This document shows positions 1 to 6,995 of a stretch of 64,000 nt of DNA, one piece after another. The stretch lies in NCBI RefSeq assembly GCF_000621325.1, contig NZ_JHYQ01000023.1:1-64000 (forward strand), written 5' to 3'. Position 1 is the first letter of the stretch. Each line of letters opens with the position of its first letter. The DNA comes from Thiothrix lacustris DSM 21227. Lineage in GTDB: Bacteria > Pseudomonadota > Gammaproteobacteria > Thiotrichales > Thiotrichaceae. The position numbers were made by a program, and so were the translations under genes. A model generated the notes under the pieces. The model searched no databases. It worked only from the letters and a program-made list of their open reading frames with translations, and was not told the DNA's origin.

Positions 1-355
1 CATGATCACCCAACGCTTCGCCACCGTCGAACCCGTGTTTGGGAACTTGCGCGGCAACAAACGCCTGCACCGCTTCACCTTGCGCAGCAAAGCCAAAGTG
101 GACGGGCAATGGAAACTGTTTTGCCTGATGCACAACCTCGAAAAGCTGGCACATTACGGGTATGTCGCATGAAGGGGGAAATGATGCTGCCAAACACGCA
201 AAAATGCACCGTATTGAGCGTATCAGGTGGCATTCAGGGCGTTATGGGGAAGCAGGAAGTCGGCAACGCTGAAAAAAACGCCCGGTCGTTTGGGATGTTC
301 AAAAAAATGACTGCCCGATCTGGATGGGATGATCAGATTCGGGTTTTTCTACACC
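1..355. mobile_element. Right-hand end of an IS1182-family insertion sequence (partial)
   Basis: The window opens inside the transposase gene of an insertion sequence; the rest lies to the left. After the transposase stop about 180 bases without a gene run up to the likely element end near 342-360, where GGTTTTTCTACA occurs and where the AT-rich neighbour gene loses its reading frame. The exact end is inferred, because the other terminal repeat is outside the window. Confidence 0.6.
2..172 (+). CDS. IS1182-family transposase, C-terminal fragment
   Basis: Only the last 56 residues are inside the window; the frame is open to the left edge. The segment VEPVFGNLRGNKRLHRFTLR followed by KVDGQWKLFCLMHNLEKLAH is the conserved C-terminal block of IS1182-type DDE transposases, containing the last catalytic glutamate region. 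The protein would cut and paste the element itself. Whether the full gene is intact cannot be seen. Confidence 0.8.
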   Translation: MITQRFATVEPVFGNLRGNKRLHRFTLRSKAKVDGQWKLFCLMHNLEKLAHYGYVA

Positions 356-876
356 CTCATTGGACGAACTAATTGTTCATTAGCATCGCGTAGGAATCTT
401 CCCAAACGAGGCAAGCAATTTCGAGTGGGTCTCGCTCCTTGGGCATACAGAGATTTTATCTGATCTTGGGTGAGAAAAAATTTTATAGGCATTGCATTAT
501 CACTTGGAGGTTTTAATGCGAATGTTTTTACTTCAACATTATATCTAATGCCATTTGATGAAAATGAGAAATCAAAGTTTTTTCTTGGGTCTGATTCAGA
601 ACCAGAACTTGCCAAATTGCTTTCAACTTGATACATGAACTTCTCTGGAAAATTCATTAAGAAATAATGAGCTACTGTTAGTTCACAAGCACGACCAATA
701 TATCCATCGGAGGCTGGCACTCCAAGTCCTTTTAAAATTTCGTTTAAATCGTAATTTATTTTATAGAAATCATCCAATATTGACTTCAGTTTCTCAATAT
801 AGAGTTCTACTTGATCTTTATCGTTTAATGTTCCTTTTGTTCTTATTTCGGAAAAAAGCTGCTCTATAGAGTTCAT
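349..876 (-). CDS. PD-(D/E)XK nuclease-like protein, cut short by the IS end
   Basis: A 175-residue frame preceded by a good ribosome site (GAGGAAG). Glu65, Asp102 (in NFDFSF) and the pair Glu115-x-Lys117 (in YNVEVKTFA) have the spacing of a PD-(D/E)XK restriction-type nuclease core. The last residues and the stop codon lie at the IS1182 boundary, so the C-terminus was probably replaced when the element inserted. The gene is visibly AT-rich compared with everything around it, which suggests foreign origin. No specific family is recognised; the nuclease call rests on motif pattern only. Confidence 0.5.
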   Translation of the reverse strand: MNSIEQLFSEIRTKGTLNDKDQVELYIEKLKSILDDFYKINYDLNEILKGLGVPASDGYIGRACELTVAHYFLMNFPEKFMYQVESNLASSGSESDPRKNFDFSFSSNGIRYNVEVKTFALKPPSDNAMPIKFFLTQDQIKSLYAQGARPTRNCLPRLGRFLRDANEQLVRPMRV

Positions 877-1099
877 GACTTCCTCAGAAAATATCGATTA
901 ATAATATTAAGTATTGGCGTGAATATATGCTAAAACACCAGCACTCGAAATAATAAATAGGGATTTCCCCCCGAAGGACTTAGTTGGTCACTCAATAACC
1001 AGAATCATAAACCTACCACTTGTCGGTGGATAGTGTTTTTTACGCAGGAAATGGAGCATCTGACTTCCTATCAGTTGCTCCTACCCTACCGAGTTTCAG

Positions 1100-1417
1100 T
1101 CAGATCAAGCAGTCTTCCAAACTACCACCTGATTCCACCAACGCTACAGCCCAAAGTGGTTTCCTGCCACGCCCAGTCCAAGTCTGTTCATGGTTATCCG
1201 GGTTGCGGTACTTAGCTTGAACAGCAGCACGCTTCTTGGAAGGGGTAGCCTGCATGACCTCTTCAAGAGTAAAACCTGACTCTGCGGCCATGTCCTCAAA
1301 CGTCTCACGCAACCGGATCAATTCACTTTCACGGCGGCCACCGATGATACTTTCAATGCTGCCTTTTAATGCCGCAAGCTCGGCAACACTCAAATTGGAT
1401 ATATCAATACTGGACAT
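1100..1417 (-). CDS. H-NS family histone-like nucleoid-structuring protein
   Basis: Start chosen at 1417 because GGATAGG lies just upstream; a longer frame to 1549 exists but has no support. The 105-residue product has an N-terminal oligomerisation helix region and the C-terminal DNA-binding block YRNPDNHEQTWTGRGRKPLW, the AT-hook-like core of H-NS/MvaT-type proteins. Plasmid-borne H-NS copies are known to silence AT-rich acquired DNA, so the AT-rich genes nearby are natural targets. It is transcribed alone, away from the KfrA region. Confidence 0.85.
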   Translation of the reverse strand: MSSIDISNLSVAELAALKGSIESIIGGRRESELIRLRETFEDMAAESGFTLEEVMQATPSKKRAAVQAKYRNPDNHEQTWTGRGRKPLWAVALVESGGSLEDCLI

Positions 1418-1552
1418 GGAATACCTATCCTTCTGTCTTGGTTGAAAAAATTCATAACACTGCACCATCTGCCGACCGCATGGATCACTGACAGTCTGAT
1501 ACTCACCATTACACCATAGCTTTGCACGACCAATAGCCAAGCTACCCATAAC

Positions 1553-1575
1553 CTATCCACAGAATCTGTGGATAA
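1553..1575. promoter_or_regulatory. Inverted pair of DnaA boxes
   Basis: TATCCACA and TGTGGATA face each other across 5 bases. Read on the minus strand, the right-hand copy is a perfect TTATCCACA box (1567-1575); the left-hand copy (1553-1561) has one mismatch. Such pairs are typical of DnaA-dependent plasmid origins, but no rep gene is present in this window, so origin activity is only a suggestion. Confidence 0.4.
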
Positions 1576-1656
1576 CGCCGTGCATAAGCGATGGCTTAAC
1601 CGGAAACCGCCCCAATAAAACAGTAATATACCACATATTGATTACATATTAAGCAA

Positions 1657-1911
1657 TTAACAAACACCAAGGCCGACACCATCAGCTTCCACCAGCCGAT
1701 AACTGTGGCTTGCCCGCCGCTTGCCAACCGCCTCCAGTTGCGCCTTCCCTTGCCCGAAACCCTCCAGCAATTCGGTCTTTGTACCACCCAGTTTCGTGTC
1801 CAGTGACCCCCAATCCCTGACCATTACCCAATGCCCCAGCAAATCCTTATACACGGATGCCCGGTAATAACGCCGCTTTTCAGAATGTACCCAGAGTCTG
1901 CTTGTATACAT
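1657..1911 (-). CDS. WGR-domain-like small protein
   Basis: An 84-residue protein. The run RRYYRASVYKDLLGHWVMV followed by RDWGSLDTKLGGTK and a lysine/glutamate-rich helix fits the WGR domain (here WGS), a small fold found alone on plasmids and fused to polymerase- or helicase-like proteins elsewhere. The function of stand-alone copies is not established. It is divergent from the KfrA-like gene, and the tandem 13-mers lie between the two. Confidence 0.5.
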   Translation of the reverse strand: MYTSRLWVHSEKRRYYRASVYKDLLGHWVMVRDWGSLDTKLGGTKTELLEGFGQGKAQLEAVGKRRASHSYRLVEADGVGLGVC

Positions 1912-1933
1912 GGCTTCATGGTTGTAGCTGTTT

Positions 1934-1972
1934 TGTTAAGTAAGTATGTTAAGTTAGTTTGTTATGTAAGTA
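1934..1972 (+). repeat. Three contiguous 13-bp direct repeats
   Basis: Copies at 1934-1946 (TGTTAAGTAAGTA), 1947-1959 (TGTTAAGTTAGTT) and 1960-1972 (TGTTATGTAAGTA) abut exactly and differ by one or two bases. They lie between the divergent WGR-like and KfrA-like genes, about 45 bases before the latter's start. They could be binding sites for the KfrA-like protein or iteron-like origin repeats. Confidence 0.7.
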
Positions 1973-2016
1973 AAGTTAATATATAATGGTTGGCAGACAA
2001 ATCAGGAGTGACCCAC

Positions 2017-3033
2017 ATGAAGCCAGCCACCTACACCAACGAACAGATCATCGAAGCAGGGATGCAATTGCTGGCGGATAAGAAACGGGTCACACCTTTT
2101 GCCATCCGCAACATTCTGGGAGGTGGCAATCCAGCCCGAATCAAAACCATCTGGGAAGAAAGCCAGCAAAATGCCCTGGAAGGGCAGGTGGTATCCCACC
2201 GGGTGGAATTGCCGACTGAATTTGCCGATGCACTGGCTGCCACCAAAGGCAGCCTGGATGAGCTGGCCATGCGGATGTATGGCAGGGCGCAGGAAGTTGC
2301 CGAATCCCGTGTACGTGAAACCATTGCCGCCGCCCGCAAGGCCAAGGAAACCGCCGAGGTGGAAGTGGCAGAAGCAATGGACACCGTTGAACAACTGGAC
2401 AGCGAAAATGCCCGCCTACAGGAAGCAGTGGAACAACTTCAGACGGAACTCAAACGGGTCAGTGCCGATAATTCCCGCTTGCAGGAAAGGCTGACGACCA
2501 TGACCGACAAGGCCGAGAAAGCCACCTTGGAAGCCAAAGATGAAAAAGCCCGTAACCGCGAACTGGAAAAGCAGCTAACCGTCAACGAAACCCAAACCCG
2601 GATACTGGAAGGGCAGGTGAGGGAACAGCAAACCACCATCAACACACTACAAGGCAAGCTGGAAGCCGCCAGCCTGGCGCACCAACAGCTTGAGCTGGAA
2701 AACAACACCCTGAAAGCCGACCTGAAAAACGCCGAAAGCACCCAACAGGCACTGAATGGGCAACTCACCGCCGCCCAACAACAGCAAGACAGCCTGAGAA
2801 CCGCACGGGATCAGGCAAGGGCAGGGCAGCAGGAAGTCCAGCAACAGCTTGCTATCCTCCAAACCCGGCTGGAGGATGCAGCCAGCAGGGAAGGGGAGCT
2901 GAAACAACGGCTGGAGCAAAGCCAGCAGGCTGAAGAACAGGCCAAGACAACCGCAGCGGAACTGAAAGGCAGGCTGGCAGCCCTGACCCCCGACGGCACG
3001 GCGGAAAATAAACCCGCACCCGGTGCGGCTTAA
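2017..3033 (+). CDS. kfrA: KfrA-like plasmid DNA-binding coiled-coil protein
   Basis: Start set at 2017, 8 bases after AGGAG; an in-frame TTG at 1990 lacks such a site. The first ~100 residues (NEQIIEAGMQLLADKKRVTP) form the KfrA-type helix-turn-helix region. Residues ~100-320 are an almost unbroken heptad coiled coil rich in Gln, Glu and Ala. KfrA proteins are plasmid autorepressors that polymerise and help active partition and plasmid stability. The tandem 13-mers just upstream are candidate operators. A strong hairpin follows the stop codon. Confidence 0.8.
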   Translation: MKPATYTNEQIIEAGMQLLADKKRVTPFAIRNILGGGNPARIKTIWEESQQNALEGQVVSHRVELPTEFADALAATKGSLDELAMRMYGRAQEVAESRVRETIAAARKAKETAEVEVAEAMDTVEQLDSENARLQEAVEQLQTELKRVSADNSRLQERLTTMTDKAEKATLEAKDEKARNRELEKQLTVNETQTRILEGQVREQQTTINTLQGKLEAASLAHQQLELENNTLKADLKNAESTQQALNGQLTAAQQQQDSLRTARDQARAGQQEVQQQLAILQTRLEDAASREGELKQRLEQSQQAEEQAKTTAAELKGRLAALTPDGTAENKPAPGAA

Positions 3034-3035
3034 CC

Positions 3036-3067
3036 CGGCTACCCTGCCAACCTAGGCAGGGTAGCCG
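3036..3067. terminator. Perfect 13-bp hairpin between convergent genes
   Basis: The arms CGGCTACCCTGCC (3036-3048) and GGCAGGGTAGCCG (3055-3067) pair perfectly around a 6-base loop, 2 bases after the kfrA stop codon and 25 bases from the end of the convergent small-gene operon. No T-run follows on either strand, so it may block or protect transcripts from both sides rather than act as a classical intrinsic terminator. Confidence 0.6.
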
Positions 3068-3092
3068 CGCTCCGGGATACCCAAAAGGCTTG

Positions 3093-3416
3093 CTACTGAC
3101 GGGAAACTGTCGGGTTGTAAGCGACAAATGAGCCGGTCACAAAGCGGAAACGGTGTAACTGCGGGTCATCAACCGCCTTGCGGTGCTGGTACTGCCGCCT
3201 GCCTTCACTGGCGGCATCCATCCAGTAGACCATCAACCCCCGCCATTGGCGCAGTTGCTGGCGGTGCTGGCGCAATGCCTGCAAACTGTCCGGTGCATCT
3301 GTCCTGACCGTCATGGCCTGTAGGTGCTGGAAGTATTCCCTTGCCTGCCTTGCCCGTTTCAGGTTTTCCCGGTGTGAATACCGTGTACAGATTTTAGCTT
3401 GGTCTGGATTATCCAT
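3093..3416 (-). CDS. Hypothetical protein, last gene of a small plasmid operon
   Basis: The start at 3416 (MDNPDQAKICTRYSHRENL) overlaps the stop of the upstream gene by 8 bases, a translational-coupling layout; a longer frame to 3533 would overlap that gene heavily and is rejected. The 107-residue product is basic and helical with many Arg and Gln residues and no recognisable catalytic motif. I do not recognise the family. It is the third gene of the operon that begins with leader copy C. Confidence 0.55.
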   Translation of the reverse strand: MDNPDQAKICTRYSHRENLKRARQAREYFQHLQAMTVRTDAPDSLQALRQHRQQLRQWRGLMVYWMDAASEGRRQYQHRKAVDDPQLHRFRFVTGSFVAYNPTVSRQ

Positions 3417-3687
3417 GCTCAACCTCCTCCTTATCCACCACCGCAACGATTGACTGCCCACCATCATCATGGTCAAACAGTTCCACCCGGATACCTTGGG
3501 CAAAATCAGCCATGACTGGCGTTTGCAACACACCTCCCCGGATTTCCAGCCGGATACCGTTTTGCCGCTGTGCCTGTTCCAGTGCAGCCATCAACCCGTA
3601 GGTATTCTTGAACCTGCCAGACAGCCGCGTATTGGGTAGCTGGTTCAGGGCATGGATCACATCATCCATCAGTTCCAGTACATTCAT
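3409..3687 (-). CDS. Hypothetical protein of plasmid operon
   Basis: 92 residues starting MNVLELMDDVIHALNQLP, with mixed alpha/beta character and no transmembrane segment. Its start overlaps the upstream gene's stop by 4 bases (ATGA) and its end overlaps the downstream gene, so all three were probably made from one message. The family is not recognised. Confidence 0.55.
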   Translation of the reverse strand: MNVLELMDDVIHALNQLPNTRLSGRFKNTYGLMAALEQAQRQNGIRLEIRGGVLQTPVMADFAQGIRVELFDHDDGGQSIVAVVDKEEVEHG

Positions 3688-3887
3688 TGTTCACCTCCTT
3701 CGGGTTTCAGGAACATCCACCATTCAGAAACCGCCAGTTGTTCACCTGTCACCGGGTGACGGTCGGTCAGGTCTGCCGTTGCCTCAAACCCTGCGGGTGG
3801 TCGGTAGCCCCGCACATCACCTTTGCCATCCCACTTGAAACAGAACTCCCCACCGCCAAGGTGGTGTAGCTTTTCCATGTCTTGCAT
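3684..3887 (-). CDS. Hypothetical protein, first gene of plasmid operon
   Basis: Start chosen at 3887 because a perfect AGGAGG stands 8 bases before it; the frame is open to 3914 without such a site. The 67 residues include FCFKWDGKGDVRGYRPPAGF and SEWWMFLKPEGG, a compact beta-rich pattern rich in aromatic residues. The function is unknown. It follows leader copy C directly, as the other two leader copies precede their operons. Confidence 0.55.
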   Translation of the reverse strand: MQDMEKLHHLGGGEFCFKWDGKGDVRGYRPPAGFEATADLTDRHPVTGEQLAVSEWWMFLKPEGGEQ

Positions 3888-3903
3888 CGTCTTGTCCTCC
3901 TTT

Positions 3904-4046
3904 AAAAATGCCATGTCACAGCCGCACTGCGGCTTACGCCCTTCGGCGAGAACGGGGGAGGCGGCGTCAATGATGCCAGGCGGGGAGGGGGATCACCCGG
4001 CCTGCACAAGGGAACAGCAGTGAGCGCGGAAGGTTGGGGAAACCCC
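3904..4046 (-). repeat. Conserved leader, divergent copy C
   Basis: Positions 3982-4046 match, with one inserted base and about three substitutions, the G-rich core of the two long leader copies at 6821-6884 and 9010-9073. As in those, a TTTAAAA tract lies just before the ribosome site of a minus-strand operon. The terminal hairpin of copies A and B is replaced here by a different one (arms AGCCGC and GCGGCT, near 3914-3928). Confidence 0.6.
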
Positions 4047-4379
4047 GGTTGGCACGTAGCCTGTCATTGACTCAGACGGGGGAAGCACCCCCACCAGGAC
4101 AAACCACTGCCACCAGTCCTGCTGCAAGCAGGTCTGGTGTCCCAACGCCAAGCGGTAGCGCGGAAAAAGTGCGTGCGTAGCTGGCACTTTTGGAGGGGTT
4201 AGGGATGTGCAAGGCGAAGTCCCGCAGGGATGCAGCGATAGCGGAACCTGGAGCAGCCCGGCCCACAGGGCAACCCGCTGTCTTGTAAATTTGAAATCCC
4301 GTGATAGATTGGCAGGACAAGCACACAGATATTGCATCCGTGTACACGCTGGATAACCTTGGACAACAAGCCTGACACC
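4047..4379. other. 333-bp gene-free stretch with a large hairpin
   Basis: No convincing coding frame is seen on either strand. The most striking element is a hairpin at 4111-4139: arms CACCAGtCCTGCT and AGCAGGtCTGGTG pair fully apart from one T-T mismatch around a GCA loop. The stretch lies between leader copy C and the ProQ/FinO-domain gene, so a structured RNA or a transfer-related site is possible. No nic-site motif was identified. Confidence 0.45.
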
Positions 4380-4895
4380 ATGACCGACAAGCCACGCAAA
4401 ACCCTGTCACTGGGCAGAAAAACAGATCAATCCGATGGAACCTCCCCATCGAGCATCAAGACCATTGCAGGCAAACGGGTCATACGGCGTGAAGCATCCA
4501 CCACCCCATCCCCACCGCGCAACAAACCTGCCAAAGGGAAAGCACCCCGTAAAAAAACGGCTGCCCCCAAAAAGGTAGTCATACCCCCCAGCACTATCCG
4601 TGCGCAGGAACTTGACCAGCAATTGCAGGGGCATTTTAGGGCATGGCGTGACCACCTGCCGCTGGCAGTGGGTATCGAAAAAGCCATTTTCCGCTACATC
4701 AGCACAAACCACATCAGTGCCAGCAAACGGGTCGTGCAGCAACTGCTGCACCGTCACACCTCGACTATGCAATACCTGCATAACCTGATGCAGCAGCCGC
4801 TTAGATACCACCTGGACGGTTCACCTGCCGGGGAAGTCATCCCCACAGAACGGGAATCTGCCGCATTGAAACTGGCTTCCCTGCCACCCGCCTGA
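4380..4895 (+). CDS. ProQ/FinO-domain RNA chaperone
   Basis: 171 residues. The N-terminal ~75 residues are a disordered, Lys/Pro-rich tail (NKPAKGKAPRKKTAAPKK). Residues ~80-165 form a ProQ/FinO domain: LPLAVGIEKAIFRYIS, then SKRVVQQLLHRHT, then YHLDGSPAGEV. Proteins of this family bind stem-loop RNAs; plasmid FinO copies pair an antisense RNA with transfer-gene mRNA to limit conjugation. A role in control of transfer on this element is an inference. The long untranslated region upstream contains a strong hairpin that could be an RNA partner. Confidence 0.75.
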   Translation: MTDKPRKTLSLGRKTDQSDGTSPSSIKTIAGKRVIRREASTTPSPPRNKPAKGKAPRKKTAAPKKVVIPPSTIRAQELDQQLQGHFRAWRDHLPLAVGIEKAIFRYISTNHISASKRVVQQLLHRHTSTMQYLHNLMQQPLRYHLDGSPAGEVIPTERESAALKLASLPPA

Positions 4896-4918
4896 TACTG
4901 GCGGGCACGACTGCCGGT

Positions 4919-5620
4919 TCATTTCTGCAAATACCGCTGCCGTTCTTCTGGGCTGAAATGCTCAATGGCATAGCGCAACATCGTGCGCGGCATAATCCGG
5001 TAATGGGCTTGCAGGAAGGTGGTTTCAACTGCCCGGTCACGCTTGCCAATTTCCCGCAACATCCAGCCAACGGCCTTGTGGATGAGATCTTCCCGGTCAG
5101 CAAACAGCAGTTTGGCAATAGCCAGCGCATCCCCGAACTGGTGCTGACGGATAAAGAAAAAAGTGGCAATCATGGCAATACGCCGTTCCCACAAGCTGCT
5201 GGATACTGCCAGTGTGTACAACACTTGTTTATCCCGCCCGTGCAGGTAGATCCCCATAATGTACGGGGCAGAGGTATCTACCAAATCCCAGTTATTGATG
5301 TACTGCGTGTTGGCAAGGTACAGCGCATGGATGTCAGCCTGATGCTGCGGTGTACCGCGCTGAAACTGCACAACCAGCAACAACAACGCAAACAGGCGCA
5401 CCTCATGGAGCGGGGAATGCAGCAGCAACAGGGCTTCCTCCAGCGGCAAGCCCTGGTATTGTTTCACCTGTTGGCGCAATACCGGCACACGGATTCCCAA
5501 AAACTGGTCGCCTTCGCCATACTCCCCAACGCCTGTCTTGAAGAAGCGTTGGGCATCGGCAGCGTGAGCGGCGTTGCCCAATGCCTTTAGGCTGTTTTCT
5601 ATCTGTACTGCGCTGACCAT
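4919..5620 (-). CDS. AlkD-like DNA alkylation repair protein
   Basis: Start set at 5620 (MVSAVQIENSLKALG), giving 233 residues, the usual family length; the frame is open to 5770 but that part is not AlkD-like. The protein is all-helical with HEAT-type repeats. It contains NNWDLVDTSAPYIMG, whose aspartate matches the active-site position of AlkD glycosylases, and the flanking WERRIAMIATFFFIRQ. AlkD removes bulky cationic alkyl bases (N3- or N7-alkylpurines) without base flipping. It is convergent with the ProQ/FinO gene. Confidence 0.75.
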   Translation of the reverse strand: MVSAVQIENSLKALGNAAHAADAQRFFKTGVGEYGEGDQFLGIRVPVLRQQVKQYQGLPLEEALLLLHSPLHEVRLFALLLLVVQFQRGTPQHQADIHALYLANTQYINNWDLVDTSAPYIMGIYLHGRDKQVLYTLAVSSSLWERRIAMIATFFFIRQHQFGDALAIAKLLFADREDLIHKAVGWMLREIGKRDRAVETTFLQAHYRIMPRTMLRYAIEHFSPEERQRYLQK

Positions 5621-5687
5621 CAGGCTGCCTGCTCCATAATGCTGGTTGGATGCAGGCATTGTGGCAGGTATGCTGCACTGGCTCACC

Positions 5688-5721
5688 AAAAAAGCAGACC
5701 CACCATGCCGGGCGGGTCTGC
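5688..5721 (-). terminator. Rho-independent terminator
   Basis: On the minus strand GCAGACCC and GGGTCTGC pair perfectly around a 12-base loop and are followed at once by TTTTTT. It lies 16 bases after the stop of the 191-residue gene and ends the DUF2958 operon. Confidence 0.85.
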
Positions 5722-5736
5722 GGTTGCTATCACCCA

Positions 5737-6312
5737 TTATCCTGCCTGTCCGGGCTGCCAGTCTTGACACAATGCAGCGCGAACAGCCTGTTCATGGTCT
5801 TCATACAGGCGGCGCAACCCTTTGGGCAACCCGGCATACTCGCCATCATGATCGTCATAGCGGGGATGTTGCCGTGAATCCAGCCACACTGACGTATTCG
5901 GGTCATAGAAGTACATCTCCGTGGCATTGCCCCCCGGAAAAAATGCGCTGTTATAGACAGCATAGACCCACCATGTTTTGCCAATTTTACGTGGTTCGGT
6001 GGCAAACAGAATGGTATTAAGACGGCTTTTTGCCAGAAAATCCAGTTTGTTTTTTCCAAAGGCTGGGGCATCTGAAGGCGGTTCCCCAAACACATCCAGC
6101 AGGGTTGAAGTGGGTGGTGCTTCCTTGGTAGGTACATCCGCTTCCACCACCTCACACAAAACCCCATTCTCAAACTCAACCGAATTGACCGGCTGCAACA
6201 TCCCAGTCTGTACCAGTTGATCGGCGATAGTGGCAGCAGCTTCCTCATCGGGTGCATCAATCACCCGCTCCACATACAGCACTTGCTGCGCGTAAACAAT
6301 ATATTGCGGCAT
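5737..6312 (-). CDS. Hypothetical protein, DUF2958 operon
   Basis: Start at 6312 with AAGGAG 8 bases upstream. The 191 residues open with a beta strand and helix (MPQYIVYAQQVLYVERVID), followed by a segment predicted to be beta-rich and acidic. No catalytic motif, signal or membrane segment is seen. It lies 56 bases after the DUF2958 gene and is closed by an intrinsic terminator, so the two form an operon starting from leader copy A. The family is not recognised. Confidence 0.55.
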   Translation of the reverse strand: MPQYIVYAQQVLYVERVIDAPDEEAAATIADQLVQTGMLQPVNSVEFENGVLCEVVEADVPTKEAPPTSTLLDVFGEPPSDAPAFGKNKLDFLAKSRLNTILFATEPRKIGKTWWVYAVYNSAFFPGGNATEMYFYDPNTSVWLDSRQHPRYDDHDGEYAGLPKGLRRLYEDHEQAVRAALCQDWQPGQAG

Positions 6313-6368
6313 GGCTTTTCTCCTTGTGGTCAGTATGGCGGGCAGCAAACACTGCCCGCCCAAGTAGG

Positions 6369-6725
6369 TCAGGCAATAATCTGGCGATGTTGCCGCGCTT
6401 CTTCGGCATAGGCAGACAGTGTTTTGTCCGGCCTGAATCCCAGATCACGCTCAACCGGCAACTTGAACCGACCACGAACAGCACGGATTTCAGTCAAACT
6501 GACTCTCCCCAGCTCAGGAAACCCCAACCCAAGGTCACATAGCCCGAAAGCAATGTCAGGTTCTTCCGGGTCAATCTCGCTCAGTAACCAAGTGGCTGCG
6601 GCATCCGGGGTGAACAATTTAATAACCGGCATCGGATCAAACTCTTCATTCTTTGCCATCGCCTCCTGTTGTTTCCGTCCATTTGCCAGCAGTTGGGCAT
6701 ATTGCGCTTGGGTAAACAGTTTCAT
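6369..6725 (-). CDS. DUF2958 family protein
   Basis: 118 residues with the family blocks PVIKLFTPDAAATWLLSEID, DIAFGLCDLGLGFPELG and ERDLGFRPDKTLSAYAEEAR, so it is full length. DUF2958 proteins are common on plasmids and integrative elements; their function is unknown. A GAAGGAG ribosome site stands 6 bases before the start. Leader copy A ends about 24 bases upstream, so expression probably depends on it. Confidence 0.8.
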   Translation of the reverse strand: MKLFTQAQYAQLLANGRKQQEAMAKNEEFDPMPVIKLFTPDAAATWLLSEIDPEEPDIAFGLCDLGLGFPELGRVSLTEIRAVRGRFKLPVERDLGFRPDKTLSAYAEEARQHRQIIA

Positions 6726-6748
6726 TGCGTTCTCCTTCTTCAGCTTGG

Positions 6749-6913
6749 TTTAAAAGGTTGCCAGTTCAGAACCCGGCAACCCTTGCCTCGCTGGCGAAGC
6801 GTGGGGGTAGCAAGCCGCAAGGGGAGGGGGATCACCCGGCCTGCACAAGGGAACGCAGTGGACGCGGAAGGTTGGGGATACCCCTTGCGGGGCGCGTGGG
6901 GCGAAGCCCCTAG
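6749..6913 (-). repeat. Conserved 165-bp leader, copy A
   Basis: Matches copy B at 8938-9102 base for base except at four positions. Read on the minus strand it ends in a hairpin (arms 6756-6762 and 6775-6781, GGTTGCC and GGCAACC, with an inner 3-bp stem) followed by TTTT, just before the ribosome site of the DUF2958 gene. This resembles an attenuator. Smaller G/C-rich hairpins with short loops occur earlier in the leader (CCCC-GCAA-GGGG). About 80 bases after it, to 6995, hold no gene. Confidence 0.8.
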
Positions 6914-6995
6914 CATCTTCATAACCTGCCAGTGCTGTCACCAGCACTGGCAGGTTATGGTGACTGGGGCAGGCAACCTGCCCCAACCTTGTGTG

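Noticed and set aside
1020-1220. Plus-strand frame over the end of the H-NS gene
   Set aside because: It is antisense to the conserved H-NS C-terminus, has no ribosome site and no protein-like pattern.
4111-4139. Hairpin considered as oriT
   Set aside because: No nic motif is recognisable and the relaxase lies at the other end of the window, so an oriT claim is not supported.
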